Shown here one piece after another: positions 38,440-50,767 of a stretch of DNA of 64,000 nt; the first letter of the stretch is position 1; each line of letters opens with the position of its first letter. The notes under the pieces are model-generated. The model searched no databases, was not told the origin of the DNA, and was given only the letters and a program-made list of their open reading frames with translations. The translations under genes were made by a program, and so were the position numbers. Source of the DNA: Hysterium pulicare CBS 123377 (Eukaryota > Ascomycota > Dothideomycetes > Hysteriales > Hysteriaceae); assembly GCA_000467715.1 (NCBI GenBank), contig AJFK01000163.1:1-64000 (forward strand), given 5' to 3'.

Positions 38440-40000
38440 GTCTTGCGAAACGACGATACCCTTTCTCTTCACTTCTTTTCTACACTTTCTTGCATTTGGC
38501 GGACATCTCTGCTTTCACTCCAATACCTCCCTTGTAGTTCTGCATTTACCCAGTCTTTGGCTTCTATTCCCCCCCAATTCCCCCACGGGTTTTCTTCTTC
38601 CACAGAAGTAACCCCTTTTCCCGGTTCTTTTCTCTGTCTATGTAAATTGCGCTGCAAGCCAACGGCCGAAGGTCCCTGATACCACTTTTCTTCTTTTTCT
38701 ACTCGACCTTTGGCGTGGAGTTAAGTCGGCCTGCTTACTTGCATGTTTGTTTTCTCTCTTCAACTACTACCCCAAATTGCTGGTTTGTTCCAGTAGTTTT
38801 TCTTTTTTTTTCTTTTACCACCAAGCGAGTGTGCTACGACCAAATCCAAATCTAACGATCATTGAATGCGAGGGGTGTTGAAATTGGGGGAACGAACGAA
38901 GCGAACAAATGGATGGAACCCCCCCCATTTGTTGTTGGTGCTTTTTCGAAACCCTTCTTCTGTGTATAATATGCCAAGCCTTTTGATTCGGGGGTTGCAA
39001 ATGACACCCTGGATCTCATTGTCTATGTTCAAGAATGAATTAAGGAGTGATGTGATCGAGTGGCTCCCCTGCCATCCATATGTTTCGCAAACTCTATATT
39101 CTATAAATGAAAGCGGGATACTGCTCGCCTAGCGAATAGCGAAACGAAACCGCCGACTCTCTGCACTAGAAATACTGTATAACGCGAAATCTCAGCACTC
39201 ACTCCAACCACAATTATCGAGGACAGATAATAGCCAATATAAACAATACTCTCCATTCCATCCTTCTCATTTCCTTCTCTCCCCGCAAAAAACCTCCATC
39301 ACTAAAACACGAGCTAGATCTCCTTCCTCCAGAAACTCCCTACTATCCTATACTCGAGCCACTATTTGAAGCCTTAATCTCCTTGATTTCATCCAACTCT
39401 ACCTTACTCTCCCGTCCACCCTAACCGTCCAAGCACATGGCGCACAAGAAGTGAATGAGTGAGTGGCGAAGAGAGGGAATGAACGGTGCTCTTCGCAGCC
39501 AGTATGACGCTATGTGAGCAAGACGGGTTGGATGATGATGCGTGGACGGATGACTATTTTAGAGTGGGGATTTGGGGGTTGCTGGTGGAGGGTGGGTTTG
39601 GATATTCGACGATGGGGGTGTGGGGAATGAAAGATTTGTTCTTTTACACGGAGGGAGGGAGAGTGTTAGTTGGTGAGATAGAAAGGTAGATTGGGCAACG
39701 ATGTTCGTTTTCCAGTCCGGGTTGGAGGAGTGGTGTTAGTAGTCAGTAAGAATGATAGAAAGATCAACATCATTAGATTTAAGGGATTGTTCCGAGGCCT
39801 GAGTTGTGGCTTGTTTGAGCTCTGGATAGCTGTATTAGGGGGAACAAATGAAGTCCAAACGCGTCTAGCGATGTTAAACGCCTTCTCGTCTTCAGTAGCC
39901 AGCCCAACATAATCCCGCTATCCTGCCCTTTCATCTCTTCCAATTGCCTCCGTAAACACCACCCATCTCTCCATACAATCCTCTCTTCTAATCCAACGTT
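38440..40000. other. Intergenic, convergent 3' ends
   Basis: Lies between the 3' ends of the LIM-RhoGAP and rhodanese genes. It has pyrimidine-rich runs (for example tttcttttttttctttt near 38800) and no supported gene; presumed 3' untranslated sequence and spacer. Confidence 0.45.
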
Positions 40001-40721
40001 TCAAACCGTATTCTCCCCCGCACCCCCTGGCTTCCCCCCCGGCTGCGGATCCTTACTCCCCGCACCCCCCCTCCTCTCCCAATCCATCCAACTCCCCCTA
40101 TACTCCCCGACCTTCTCATACCCACCCTGTCTCGCCAACTGCGCCGCCGCCGCGCTCCTCACGCCCGCTTTACAGTAAAACACGACCTCGGTCGCCGGCG
40201 GCGGTTTCTGGAACCCGAAGCGGTCCTCGAATTCGTCCGGGGGCAGGAGCAGGGCGTCGGGGTGAGAGGTTATGGGGATGTTGAGCGCGGTGGGGATGGA
40301 GCCGGAGGCGTATTCGGAGGGTTCGCGGACGTCTGGGGGAAGGAGGGAGGGAGGTTAGTTGGGGGATTGGAGAGGTGGGATGGCTTGGGGCTGCGGAAGA
40401 GGGACCTACCGATAAGTATAACCTCCATATCCGGACTCTCAACAAGCTTCTTAATCTACAACCCCCCCGTAACCAATCAGTCCCTTTCCCTTCCTATGAA
40501 GAAACATTTCTATCACTCACATCCTCAAACTCATAAGGCTTCGACTTCTCAATTCCCACCGGTGCCGAATGCCATCGTGTCTGTTGTACCTGTCTGCAAA
40601 GTGGCACTTGTACGGCGCGGGGAGCTGGAGCTCTGGCTCGTGGGGCTAGGGAGAGCTGCGAGCGTAGGATTGTGGAAGGAGAGCGGAGGGGAAGGGCGAG
40701 GAGTGCGCGTTTGGAAGCCAT
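40001..40721 (-). CDS. Mitochondrial rhodanese-domain sulfurtransferase
   Basis: Transfers sulfane sulfur to thiol acceptors or cyanide. Three exons: 40521-40721, 40410-40455, 40001-40332; 192 aa. The first 50 residues are rich in Arg, Ala, Ser and Leu with no acid residues, a mitochondrial targeting profile. The single rhodanese domain starts at EFED, continues through VREPSEYASGSIPTALNIP and has the active-site loop FYCKAGVRS, with catalytic Cys near residue 136. It is followed by WMDWERRG and a glycine-rich tail. This layout resembles yeast Rdl-type single-domain rhodaneses. ATG at 40719-40721 was taken; the frame continues upstream without another ATG. Confidence 0.88.
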
Positions 40722-41449
40722 TGTTGATATTATTGAAGGTTCAAGGTGCTTGTACAAAGTGTAGAGGTTTGACTCGGAGAGCTGAAGCTTGACCAGTGAC
40801 AAAATTTAGCCGACGTCATCGTGCGGTCACGTGCTTCCTTCAAACTGTTCGTACTGGAATGTGGCACTATTAAGTTCATTCCTGCGCATCTATCACTGAC
40901 CACATGTAAAATCGCAGATTATAGGTATTCCTGTTTCTTCTATTGTGTATTTGGTGTCTGCTTCCATAGTTGTTCTTTGCCATACAAGTCCCATCCCCAT
41001 CCACTGAGCATACCATACAAGCCATTTTCTCGAGTCATGGAGGGTCGTGATGAGGGGATAGAGGAGGAAAGATGAGAAGGCCAGGACGACGGGCTCCGAA
41101 ACACACACAAACGATCCACCTCAAGCATAGAACCGCAACCCTCCACCACCCTTCAATTCACAACGCCACTAAAATCGAGCATCAACCAAACCATACAAAC
41201 AAGTCAAGCAAATTGGTATATTTCTTTTTTGCGCCTTGGGGGAATCATTTCTCTCTTGAACGCCCTTCGTTCGTAAAAGACCAGAGTAACAGAGTAGTAG
41301 CCAGAAATAGGACAGAACAAGCAATACGTACACACGTGCCAGCCGAAAGAGGCTTTTGTTCGCCGTACATGGGTATAATTCTTTTGTCATGGGGGTAACC
41401 AGAGAGGGGTATTTGGTATTCATAAACCGGTAAGATTGAAATGACCTTT
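40722..41449. other. Intergenic, rhodanese promoter and KH-gene 3' flank
   Basis: No gene supported. A short plus-strand frame at 41072-41398 has no signature. Confidence 0.45.
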
Positions 41450-44400
41450 TTAACGAGGAGGCCCAATAGGGGCCGGGTATCCATTAATCGAATGAGAAGT
41501 GCTGGGACGACCGCTGTCGACGGAAGCCCGCGGATCATACCTGGGAGTGATATCGCCAGGTGCCGCAGAAGTAGAGCCGAATGGAAATTTGTTCTCGAAG
41601 CGAGCGGCTGGCACAGGCCAGCCATTGTTGTGATGTTCGTCATCGGCAAGGTTTATGCCGCTGTCATTCCAAGGGTTTCGATAGCCGCTTCCTTGGGATT
41701 CGAGACTGGCAAGGGATGCTTTGGATGCATTGCTGGATGCATGCTTGAAAAGAGATCCGGGGGAGTTAGAACCGTTCTTGCGTCGTTCGAAGATGGAGGT
41801 GAAGGAAGACATGCTTCCTGGCTTGCGAAGCCGGTCCAAAACACCAGAACGTTCGGCGGCATCGTCACCAAAATGGGAGCGAGTCGGAGAGTCGGTTGTA
41901 TCAACCGGTGGTTCGGCGCGCTGAAGCAGTTTAGATTCAAAAAAAGGAAGGGAGTCTTCGAAGGAATCGGACTTGGGACGCGGGATAGCGCCCCTGATGG
42001 CATTAGCATCCAAACCATGCATAACCATATTGTTAACAAGAAAGTCGATGGCATCCTTGAGGCCCCCGGCATTGTTCCTCGTGAAACTTAGAACAAGAGA
42101 TTCGACGCGTTGCTCGATACCATCAATCGTCTCATGCTGGGGTTCTCTCAGATGCACTTCGACAACGTATTGATCTTTCATTTTATCAAGCACTTCGCTC
42201 TTGAAATCAGAAGATCGCATGTATTCTCCAAGCTCCACAGAGGCCGGGAAGGCAAGCTCGTGGCTTTCGGGGACCATGCCCTGAGTGAATGTTAGTCTAA
42301 ATCACGATTTTGAGTGTCCGAAACCATTACCAAGAACTCATCAACCGCCAACGGCACCTGATACTCAGGACCAGAAACAGTGACAATATCGCTAGCTTCC
42401 TCAGTGCTTGGAAACATGATCTTGCAGTTGAATTTTTTCTCCAGCTCATCAATCTTATCCATATGAGCAATGAGCTCGCGGTGGTAGAGGCGATTGATCG
42501 GAACCTGTTCAGAGACGAATTCTGCATCTGCCTTCTCAACCATATCCATGATCTCCTGCTTGACCAAGTCCAAGTTCTGGGCATTACGAGCGGGCGTACG
42601 ACAGATGACATTATCGACCTTGATGTCATCTTCTTCCTTGCCAAAACCGCCACGGTCCATTGCATTAGAGAATTTGACGAATACAGAGTATTTCTTCATG
42701 ATGCGTTGGATGTGTTGGCCACCGATGCCAATGATGCGCTTATGGTATTGATCTGGGACGTGGAAAGAAATTGCAGCAGGCATTTCTTGCTCGACGAGGT
42801 CCAGACCGCTTTTGGTGGCATCGTATTGAGCGCCACGGACGACAATGTAGAAGTTGTACTCATTGAAGCCGTCAAAGACGATTTGGACGCTACTGTGGCT
42901 CATGATCTTGTTGATCTTACCGTTCTTCTTGCCACTTACAAACTCTTTATGTTCGTTGGCAAGTTCGATTTTGACACTCATATTGTACTGAGATTTCTTG
43001 ACGAAAGGGATATTGTTTATCACCATCATGGCGGCTTTGACGGCATCATCGGAACCATATATGTGGAAGTTGAGCTTCTCGAAGCTGATCTCTGCTCCGG
43101 AGTTGATGCAAATATCCGACAACATGGCTCGAACGTCGTTCTGGGTTGGTGGACGCTGAGTGGGATCGGGGTGAGTGATGAACCAAGATGCGCTATAGAA
43201 TTGGCCGGCCTGCAGACAGTTAATATATATTTGGTAAGGTGAAGGTAACATGATGCTTACGAGAGCCATCATTTCGCGCACGGTGCGTTCGACATTGAGA
43301 ACATCTGTTCCTTGAACTCGAACGACACCGCGCTGCATCCCTAGGGGAGGAAGGAGGATGTAAGACCCGTTGTTCTCGATTATCTTCCGAACCTTGTCAA
43401 GACGTTCTAAGAGGATGCTATCCAGCTTTGTATCAGTCACTACAACGGGCTTCACAAAAACCTTTGTTGCCATGACAAGATCATGGAGTTTCTGCTTTGC
43501 GTTTATGATATTTTCGATTTTTTCTCCGGTTATATAAACCATGTCCTCAGGTCTTCGCATGGCGCCTGATGGTGTATAGCCGAAGATGCGAGGGAACGGA
43601 GGTGGGAAATAGATCGCCGTTGACGTCGCGGATTCAATTAACTTGATATTTTTTCGACCGCGTCCACAAATTAGTGTATGCATGGTAAGCTCTAGTTTCA
43701 ACGTATCGACATGGCGCTGCAGCTGTAAAGACTGTTAGTGATGGGAGTGAAATTCGGCCCGGAAGTATGCGGCTTACAATTTGATCAATCATGATCAACA
43801 CCCTGGTCTTTGCGTGTTCCATGGTTTCCATATCACCAAAGATTTGACACCGTAACCTTGAATCCATACTACTCTCCAGACTGCCATTAAAACTCGCAGA
43901 TTCGATGTCGGGTTGTTTCGGGTATAGAACGAAGATATCTGCTTTGGTTGTCTTGGAGATGAGATCCAGCTGGGTGAGCACAGGTGACTTGACGCCGGTG
44001 CCAGTGTGTTCCATGATGTGTTTCGAGTCGATATCAACGAAAGAAGACCTCTGATGATCACACATCTATTAGCTAGTGTTTCTTGCAGAGAGTTGCTGAC
44101 AGAAAAAACCTACCAGTGAAATGGGAGTCGAGTTAAGAATCTTAGCTCGCATTGAGTTCACCAGCTCCAGTTCTCCCGACAGGCAAACATTGGTGACCAG
44201 TGCTCTCAATGGACCTCTTTGCAAACCGGGTAACGGCTTGGGTTCTGATGAGACCACAACAGCTTGAACCTGCCCATCACTGCTATCACTGATCTCCCGA
44301 CATAGATTCCGTAGGTTTTCGACGTTCTGAGCGTGCACTGGGAGTTTGTGGTTGGGGATGCCTTCTGCCGTCCCTTCCGGATGGGTCCAGCGTGTCTTTG

Positions 44401-44653
44401 CCCCAGGACTGGCATACATGATCTCATCGACATCGGGACCGGCGAGGTTGGAAGAAAAGGGAACATTGAACGAGGTGTGGACCTGAGTGCCTGGTGGGAT
44501 AGCTGGGGGAGCTGCAGATGCTGCAGATGGACGTTTGAGAGGCGCTGTTCCGGGCATATCGTGACTTGACCTCGAGAAGCCAAAGCCAGAGGAGGGCGTC
44601 ATCTTTTCCCAGCCATGGCGGGCGGAGCCTGTGAAGTTAGATATTTTGTGCAT
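41450..44653 (-). CDS. Multi-KH-domain RNA-binding protein
   Basis: Five exons: 44114-44653, 43778-44065, 43261-43722, 42331-43209, 41450-42280; 999 aa, every exon a whole number of codons. Several KH-like folds can be seen; clear GXXG loops are in ICGRGRKNIKLIE (exon 3) and IIGIGGQHIQRIMKKY (exon 4), with others more divergent (FVSGKKNGKINKIM, RVQGTDVLNVERTV). Several KH folds in one chain recall Bicaudal-C and vigilin types, but I cannot assign a named orthologue. The N-terminus and the C-terminal 200 residues are serine/proline-rich and disordered. A role in binding and regulating mRNA in the cytoplasm is inferred. The start codon at 44651-44653 is the best candidate; the frame is open further upstream. 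Confidence 0.88.
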
Positions 44654-46350
44654 AGTGAAAGAGCCGCCCCTGGGCAGTGACGGGCGACGGAGTGATGGTG
44701 AGTGAGAAGGAGGAATGGTTGGACGTGTGCGTGGAGGGCAACAAGGCACAAGGCTGAGTGAGCGAGAGCGAACGAGTCGAGGTGGGATTTGCCGGGTGTA
44801 CTTCGTCCCAACGGGCCTCCCACGGGCCACCGAGCTCTGCGGTACCAGAGGCAGCCAAAAGCCCAGATTGCAAAGCCAAGTGCGCACCCCGCCTGTCTCA
44901 CGGCGGCACACGCAGAATGTCAGAGGTCCGCCTTTCGACGCCTGCGATTGTCCAGCTGCTTTGTCGCCCTCAAGGGGGAGCGTAGTATTGCAGCTGCAGC
45001 CGCCTGTTTGTTGGGCAATGAGGGTGGGCAGCTGCGAAATCTGTATGCGACCTAGGCGATCGCAGCGCCCTGAGTGGTTCCAGCGTGCCGGGGGTTTTGC
45101 GAGACACTTCAACCGCCGCGAAACCTACTGATAATAACGAACCGTGTTAAGCATGCTGAGAACGGCCGTCGACGTCGACATTCTCCGTGGGGCGAACAAG
45201 ACCCGTGGCCCTTCAACGCTATATGGGCATCATGATGCAACTGGCAACAGAAAATGGCTCTCTCAAAGCGGGAATCTGGTCTGGACAGACCTGTTTATGG
45301 TGCATTCGTGACGGTGGACGCTGTCATTCATGTCCCAATAGACCGACAATCCAAACTTGGTTTGGACTTTGCGAAGGGCCTGGAATCCATCTCTCTACTC
45401 TACACTACTCAAGGAAATGCTTGTATTCGATACCTTCTTTTGCATTGCCAGCCTGTTGGGGTTAATTGGCGAGGTCTGGCGGCACTGATTCTGTCGATCA
45501 GCAAGATGAGGCTATTACAATGCTTTCCCTTGGCTGCTTCTGGAAGTAAAGCGTCTCACTTCGCAACCTCCCCTACGATTCACTACATCATGAGTGTCAC
45601 CCCTTGGCATTCCTGCATTCATTCCCTCAACGTACCGAGCAACAAAGCGCGGAACCTTGTGTTTGGATATCGAGTGGGCTGTGCAAGAGTAGGCGGGCAT
45701 TGAAACTCGGACAAGCGACACTGTGGGTGCGTATGGTACCGCGGACAGCGAGACACGCATCCATGTAAACGAACTTTAGGAGTGCCTTTTTTGGGTACTT
45801 GTCTCTATCGTCCATGTCATCTCATATCTAAATTCGTTTTCTGTGAGCGGGTTTTTGGTGTGGACCCACCGTCGGATATCAAAATGCAGCAAAGACTGTT
45901 CTCACCCTCGCCGGTGGGTCCCGAAACAACAAGGAAAGCCTAATTACCTAGACTATAGAAGCCCGATGAACACGAGACCTTCTGGGCATACCGAAGGGAC
46001 ACCGATTCCATCATGACTATATGTGAGAGGAGAGACTTGGGTTCGGTTTCGTCACTGTTAAACATCAACGAAATTCATTCACTGCCTTCATCCAAGTAGC
46101 ATGGTAATAGATAGAAAGCATCGATTGAATATTATCTAGAATTTTTGGTTGGATGCCATTGAGGTTTCCAGTCTGTCCGAGAAACCGTGCTATCCAAACA
46201 CACGTGAAGCAACAATCCTCTAACCTTGACCTTGCACCTTCGCTTACAGGTGATGCTGGCTATGCTTGCAAAACAGAAACCCCATCAAATAATACAATGT
46301 TGAACAGGTATGACAGACAAACGCCTTCATCTTCCGACAAGTAGTGCCAC
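44654..46350. other. Intergenic, 1.7 kb
   Basis: Promoter side of the KH gene and 3' flank of the 863-aa protein gene. Frames on both strands (the longest 45254-45703) lack signatures and introns. Nothing else recognised. Confidence 0.45.
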
Positions 46351-48942
46351 TCAATAACGGTAACTCACCCTTCTTGTTTCTCCAACATACGGATCCCGAG
46401 CTACTTCTGTAGGCGCTTCCGCTACTCCTTGCTCCTCCACATAGCGTCTGCTTTGCGCTGGTGCAGCGAACGTATACCTGCAATCATCATACGGATCATG
46501 CTGGATACTGACTTCTCGATATCGCTGAGATGGTACTTCAGACCGCCTAATGTATCCAGGTTGAACACTCCCTTGGCGCAGTGTGGTATATTCTCCAGGT
46601 ATTTCACGCCGTACAACTTCCGGGCGGACACTGAATGATCTTGATACATACTCCCGCGGAGGACCCATTTCATCATGATATACAACTGGCCGTCTTTCCA
46701 TGACCTCACGAACTGGTGGATATTCAGCATCGGCTGGACGCACAGAGTATTCTCTTTGACGGCGAGCTCGTGGCTCTGAAACTTCGACATCAGATGGCTC
46801 GGCATATCTTCGCAATGGAGGTGGGGGCATTCTTTGGATACCATCGTCTTCTTCATATGGATCAGCTGCTCGAGCACGTAAGACTGGCTCTCGAGTGACA
46901 GCGCGTTCGTAATATGGTTCGATCTCAATGCGCCTGTTCGGCGGCGCGACTGATTCTCTCGCATCAACTGGCGCTGCATAATATTTGTTTCCGTACTGGT
47001 CAACAACGACGTGAGTTGAAGGGGGTGCCATTATCATCGGGGATTGCGCCCTAGGCAAATACTCATGGACAGGTGATCTTGAACGTTCGCGAACGTACCG
47101 AGGAGCCACAGAAGGTCGGACTGAGGTTTCGCGGTAGACGGGTGGTTGAGCGGGACGATCAACAAATGCATGGGATGCTGCACGGATCTGGCGAGTTTCG
47201 CTCGCTAAATAGGGCATTGGCTCAGCGCCCATCGGAGAGTATGGCCGACGTGCATGCTGTAAACTTGCAACTCGCCTGAGGTCTTGATCATCCCGCTCGA
47301 CTCTTCGAGGGGGAATGCGTGAAGGTTCACGGAGAACAGTGGGCGATGGTGGCTCTTCATACTGTCTGTATGCTCGAGGAATCGGTTCCTGCTCCCTGTA
47401 AAAGACCGGCTGTGCTCGAGCATCTCGTGCTGAGATTATTTCAACATCACCTGGGAGTGGTTGCAAAGCTCTACGTTTGCTCGGTTGAGGGTCGGAGTGG
47501 CTTGCAAAGGGAGGGGGTGACAATGGTTCTTCCTTGATGTACGGTTGAGGGGAACGTGCTACCCTTTTATTGGCGGTACGGCTGCGCTTCTCTTCCCTTC
47601 TGCGTTTACGAGGGTTTTGAATGCTTTGTTGGTGGCCGGCAGGGCTTTGACGCCTTGATGTCCTTGGAGATGCATGATCAGCAAGACTAGCACTGGCTCC
47701 AATGTCACCCTGTCTTGGAGATGCTAGGGTATGTCCATGATCTTCTTGGCCATTACGACGGCCTTGATCAAGTCGAGGAGTTTTTGCGACAGCAAGGGGA
47801 GATACTCGAGAAGGTTGGGGAGCTAAGGGCGATCGAATGTGATTTCTGATGACAGGCACTGATGGGGAAGTAGGAGAGGGAGGTTTATGATTGTGGCCAT
47901 ACCCATTGATATTGCTGCTCCTTCCCATGCCAACATCACGCCCTTGACCTCTGCGGTTGTTGACCGGACCAGCCCCGGTAGTGTGTTGGTCGGGAGGAAA
48001 CCCATCTTCAGCAGGAGGGGGAGAATATTCGGATTCTTCTCGTTCTTCGCGTCGAGGTATGGGGGCAGGCTCATATATGTCGATGTCGTCAACTGGTTCG
48101 TATGGTTCCTCTTCCTGAAGATCAGTGAAGGTTTGGTTTTCGGTGTGCCTGAGATGCGAATGTTGGGGAACGGCGGGTTTGTATGTCGTTGATCGAGCTT
48201 CGCCAATGGAAGCTTTGCCCTGCGTTACAATAGCTTCAGCTGCATCAGCATTGTTGACAATTTTGGCGGAGTCGGCTTCCTCCGAAGACCAACTGTTTGC
48301 TTGGCTTGAGTAATAAGAATTCTCATCGAACGAATCACTGGCGTCGCTGCGATTAGCGGTGATCTGTAAGCCAGACATCGGTTTTACAAGCTCATGGGCT
48401 TTCGCCAGAAGCTCATCCACATCAAAACGACTCTCTGCATCCAGTCCCAAATCCTTATCCCGACTCGGGCCCCTTTTGTCGACCTGGTCCTTCAACACGC
48501 GTTCTATCTGCAGTCGTTTGAGCTGTATCTCGGCTCTGATGAGGTGTTCAGACTTTGTAAGTAATACAGGATCGATACCAGAGGATGTAGATTTTGAAGA
48601 AAATGGTCGCTGGGCATTTTGTAGTTGGGAAACAAAAGAAGCTGTAGGCTGGTAGTGAAAGGAAGAATTGTCGGGGCGTGCAGGAGTTTGGGGAGATGAG
48701 TAGGCCCCATTAGGAGTACCGTTAGTGGCGGGTCTTGATGAAGACGGGGTGCCGTTCTGAACGGGACGTGGTGCGACTTGCTCTAGCACAACGTCAGGGA
48801 GTTTGATGCGAGGATGTTTGCCAGCAAACACTTCATCGCGAAGCTGAAAGAGCTTCTCGTAGAAGTCGGCCATGCGACGCGCCTCGGGAGATACGGCGCT
48901 GTCGCCGTTGACTCGAGGCGCTGTTGTGACCGCCGAGGACAT
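46351..48942 (-). CDS. Large disordered protein, unrecognised
   Basis: One long frame from ATG 48940-48942 to the stop at 46351, about 863 aa. I do not recognise the family. The N-terminus has a compact conserved-looking segment (ARRMADFYEKLFQLRDEVF followed by AGKHPRIKLP), and a second helical stretch at about 150-210 (LLTKSEHLIRAEIQLKRLQI). The rest is low complexity: proline/serine-rich, then very rich in Arg, Tyr, Glu and Pro (RPYSPMGAEPMPYL, PPPLRRYAEPSDVEV), with basic nuclear-signal-like RKRRREEKRSR. Such composition suits a nuclear or RNA-associated scaffold, which is inference only. The last codons (AGG GTG AGT TAC) contain a donor-like GTGAGT, so the true end may continue into another exon. 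Confidence 0.75.
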   Translation of the reverse strand: MSSAVTTAPRVNGDSAVSPEARRMADFYEKLFQLRDEVFAGKHPRIKLPDVVLEQVAPRPVQNGTPSSSRPATNGTPNGAYSSPQTPARPDNSSFHYQPTASFVSQLQNAQRPFSSKSTSSGIDPVLLTKSEHLIRAEIQLKRLQIERVLKDQVDKRGPSRDKDLGLDAESRFDVDELLAKAHELVKPMSGLQITANRSDASDSFDENSYYSSQANSWSSEEADSAKIVNNADAAEAIVTQGKASIGEARSTTYKPAVPQHSHLRHTENQTFTDLQEEEPYEPVDDIDIYEPAPIPRREEREESEYSPPPAEDGFPPDQHTTGAGPVNNRRGQGRDVGMGRSSNINGYGHNHKPPSPTSPSVPVIRNHIRSPLAPQPSRVSPLAVAKTPRLDQGRRNGQEDHGHTLASPRQGDIGASASLADHASPRTSRRQSPAGHQQSIQNPRKRRREEKRSRTANKRVARSPQPYIKEEPLSPPPFASHSDPQPSKRRALQPLPGDVEIISARDARAQPVFYREQEPIPRAYRQYEEPPSPTVLREPSRIPPRRVERDDQDLRRVASLQHARRPYSPMGAEPMPYLASETRQIRAASHAFVDRPAQPPVYRETSVRPSVAPRYVRERSRSPVHEYLPRAQSPMIMAPPSTHVVVDQYGNKYYAAPVDARESVAPPNRRIEIEPYYERAVTREPVLRARAADPYEEDDGIQRMPPPPLRRYAEPSDVEVSEPRARRQREYSVRPADAEYPPVREVMERRPVVYHDEMGPPREYVSRSFSVRPEVVRREIPGEYTTLRQGSVQPGYIRRSEVPSQRYREVSIQHDPYDDCRYTFAAPAQSRRYVEEQGVAEAPTEVARDPYVGETRRVSYRY

Positions 48943-49367
48943 TGCGGCCAGAAGGGTGACCGACAATATCGCTCAAGATCTATTCTCTATACTTCCTAGG
49001 CAGAAGCCTAAACTGAAGTTCGGAGCTGAAGATTAATACAAATACAGAACTGGCACATAATGGCCGGAATATGGGAGGGCGACGGTGGATGGTTGTAACG
49101 AAGGAGGTTGGTGAAGAGAACAAGTCGAAGGTTTTAGCGACTCCTAAAGTCGAGCCCAGAATGCCAAGGCCTAGCCGTCTAACCCAAATAAGCCGTCCTC
49201 TGTGTCATGCGTTCTTCGATTTACATTCAATTCCACAGCTTATAGAGATGATATTGAAGAAGCTCCCAGCATCCATTCTACAATTGTTGAATTGAAGAAC
49301 ACGTCGTAATCTCTATTCTACCCATATTTCCTTTTCGGGCATCGAATTTCTTTCAATAAAGACGGAA
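48943..49367. promoter_or_regulatory. Divergent promoter
   Basis: 425 bp between the start codons of the disordered-protein gene and the nucleotidase gene. No specific site recognised. Confidence 0.4.
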
Positions 49368-50355
49368 ATGGCATCTCAGGATGAACGGCCAGTCTTCTTC
49401 TTCGATATTGACAATTGTGTACGTTTGAATCCCTCGTTTCGTTGCACGTTTGGATGACTGATACCACGGACAGCTGTATCCGAAAAGTCTGGTCCCCATA
49501 GAACTATTGAATGTCTCACGATGTCACTGACTCATTTCATGCTAGGTACCAAGGTAGCCCATATGATGTCGGAGCTAATCGGTATGTGCTCTTTACTTTT
49601 TTCATTTCGCTTGGTATTTGTCTCTGCTCTTTCCTCCGAGTAATTCTCTCACAATCTACAGATAAATACTTTGAAACCCATCTGTCACTTTCTCAGCAGG
49701 ATGCCAATACGTTGCATCTTAAGTACTACAAAGAGTACGGCTTAGCTATTGAGGGGCTAGTTCGACATCATAAGGTTGATGCTCTTGAGTACAACCGCAA
49801 AGTTGACGATGCCTTACCTCTCGAAGAGGTCATCAAACCAAATCCATCCTTACGTCAGTTGCTCGACGATATTGATAGAAGTAAGGTACGGCTCTGGCTA
49901 TTCACTAATGCGTATATTACGCACGGGAAGAGGGTGGTGAAGCTGTTGGAAGTTGAGGATTTCTTTGAGGGTATCACGTACTGCGACTACAGCTCCGAGA
50001 AGTTCGTCTGTAAACCTCATACCGATATGTTCATGAAGGCCATGCAGGAGGCAGGTGTCAACAATCCTAAAAACTGTTTTTTCGTCGGTCAGTGTTTGAT
50101 GTACCAAAATGGGCGATTCCAGCGTTGTGACGTTGTTTCTGACTACTGTGTTCAGATGACTCCTATCTCAACGTCAAAGCCGCTCATGCGTTAGGCTGGA
50201 CAGCTACCCATCTTTTCGACAACTCGGATCCTGATCCACCTCACCAGGCGAGCGAGCATCAAATCAGAAGTCTAGAGCAACTGCGAGATATTTTCCCGCA
50301 GTTCTTCAAATCAGGTGCTAAAGAGGTTACTTACCACCAGACTTCTCAGATATAG
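49368..50355 (+). CDS. HAD-type pyrimidine 5'-nucleotidase (Sdt1/Phm8 family)
   Basis: Dephosphorylates pyrimidine nucleoside monophosphates by family knowledge. Five exons: 49368-49418, 49474-49486, 49546-49581, 49662-50087, 50156-50355; 241 aa. HAD motifs are complete: I FFDIDNCLYP with Asp13 and Asp15, II FTNAY, III the lysine in CKPHTDMF, and IV DDSYLNV, which is restored by the last splice. The cap helix region (EYGLAIEGLVRHHKVDALEY) matches the family. The second exon is only 13 bp and its donor is GTCTGG; it was kept because it yields the conserved LYPKS and the phase is right on both sides. An alternative acceptor would drop two residues. Divergent from the disordered-protein gene. 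Confidence 0.88.
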
Positions 50356-50767
50356 AAACTCAGCCGTAGGTTCACCAAAGCCAAAAAGTATCTAGAGTAG
50401 AACGGCAACATGGGACGGAAGTGCATTTTCACCAATTGTAGTTCCGTTGGGATAAATTATGAGGGCATTCAACATTTCGGTCAGACATAGGCGGTTTAGA
50501 TTCATTATACGGCAGGTTCTCATGTAGATCATTGATGTACTGAGCAACTTCTTCATACTCATACACAATTTTGGTGCCAAATACAATATGCATTTTGGAA
50601 GTCATGCCTATTTATATCGCGGCGCGGTGGCTTGGCGCCTATCGATAAGGTTAAAGTGAACGTCCATCATTGGACCCTCAAAAATGCTATTACACTACCA
50701 CCCCTTGCACGAGAATTTATATTCTCCTCCGTAACTTTGATTCCTCTAATATTTCTACTCTCCATTC
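50356..50767. other. Intergenic, tandem genes
   Basis: Between the nucleotidase stop and the BSP-type gene start. Nothing recognised. Confidence 0.45.

Noticed and set aside
40262-40792. 176-codon plus-strand frame
   Set aside because: Antisense to the rhodanese exons and introns; product is low complexity.
42310-43242. 310-codon frame on the plus strand
   Set aside because: Entirely antisense to the KH-domain gene, whose coding frame is well supported.
45254-45703. 149-codon plus-strand frame in a gene-free stretch
   Set aside because: No signature, no splice context and no plausible start region; left as intergenic.
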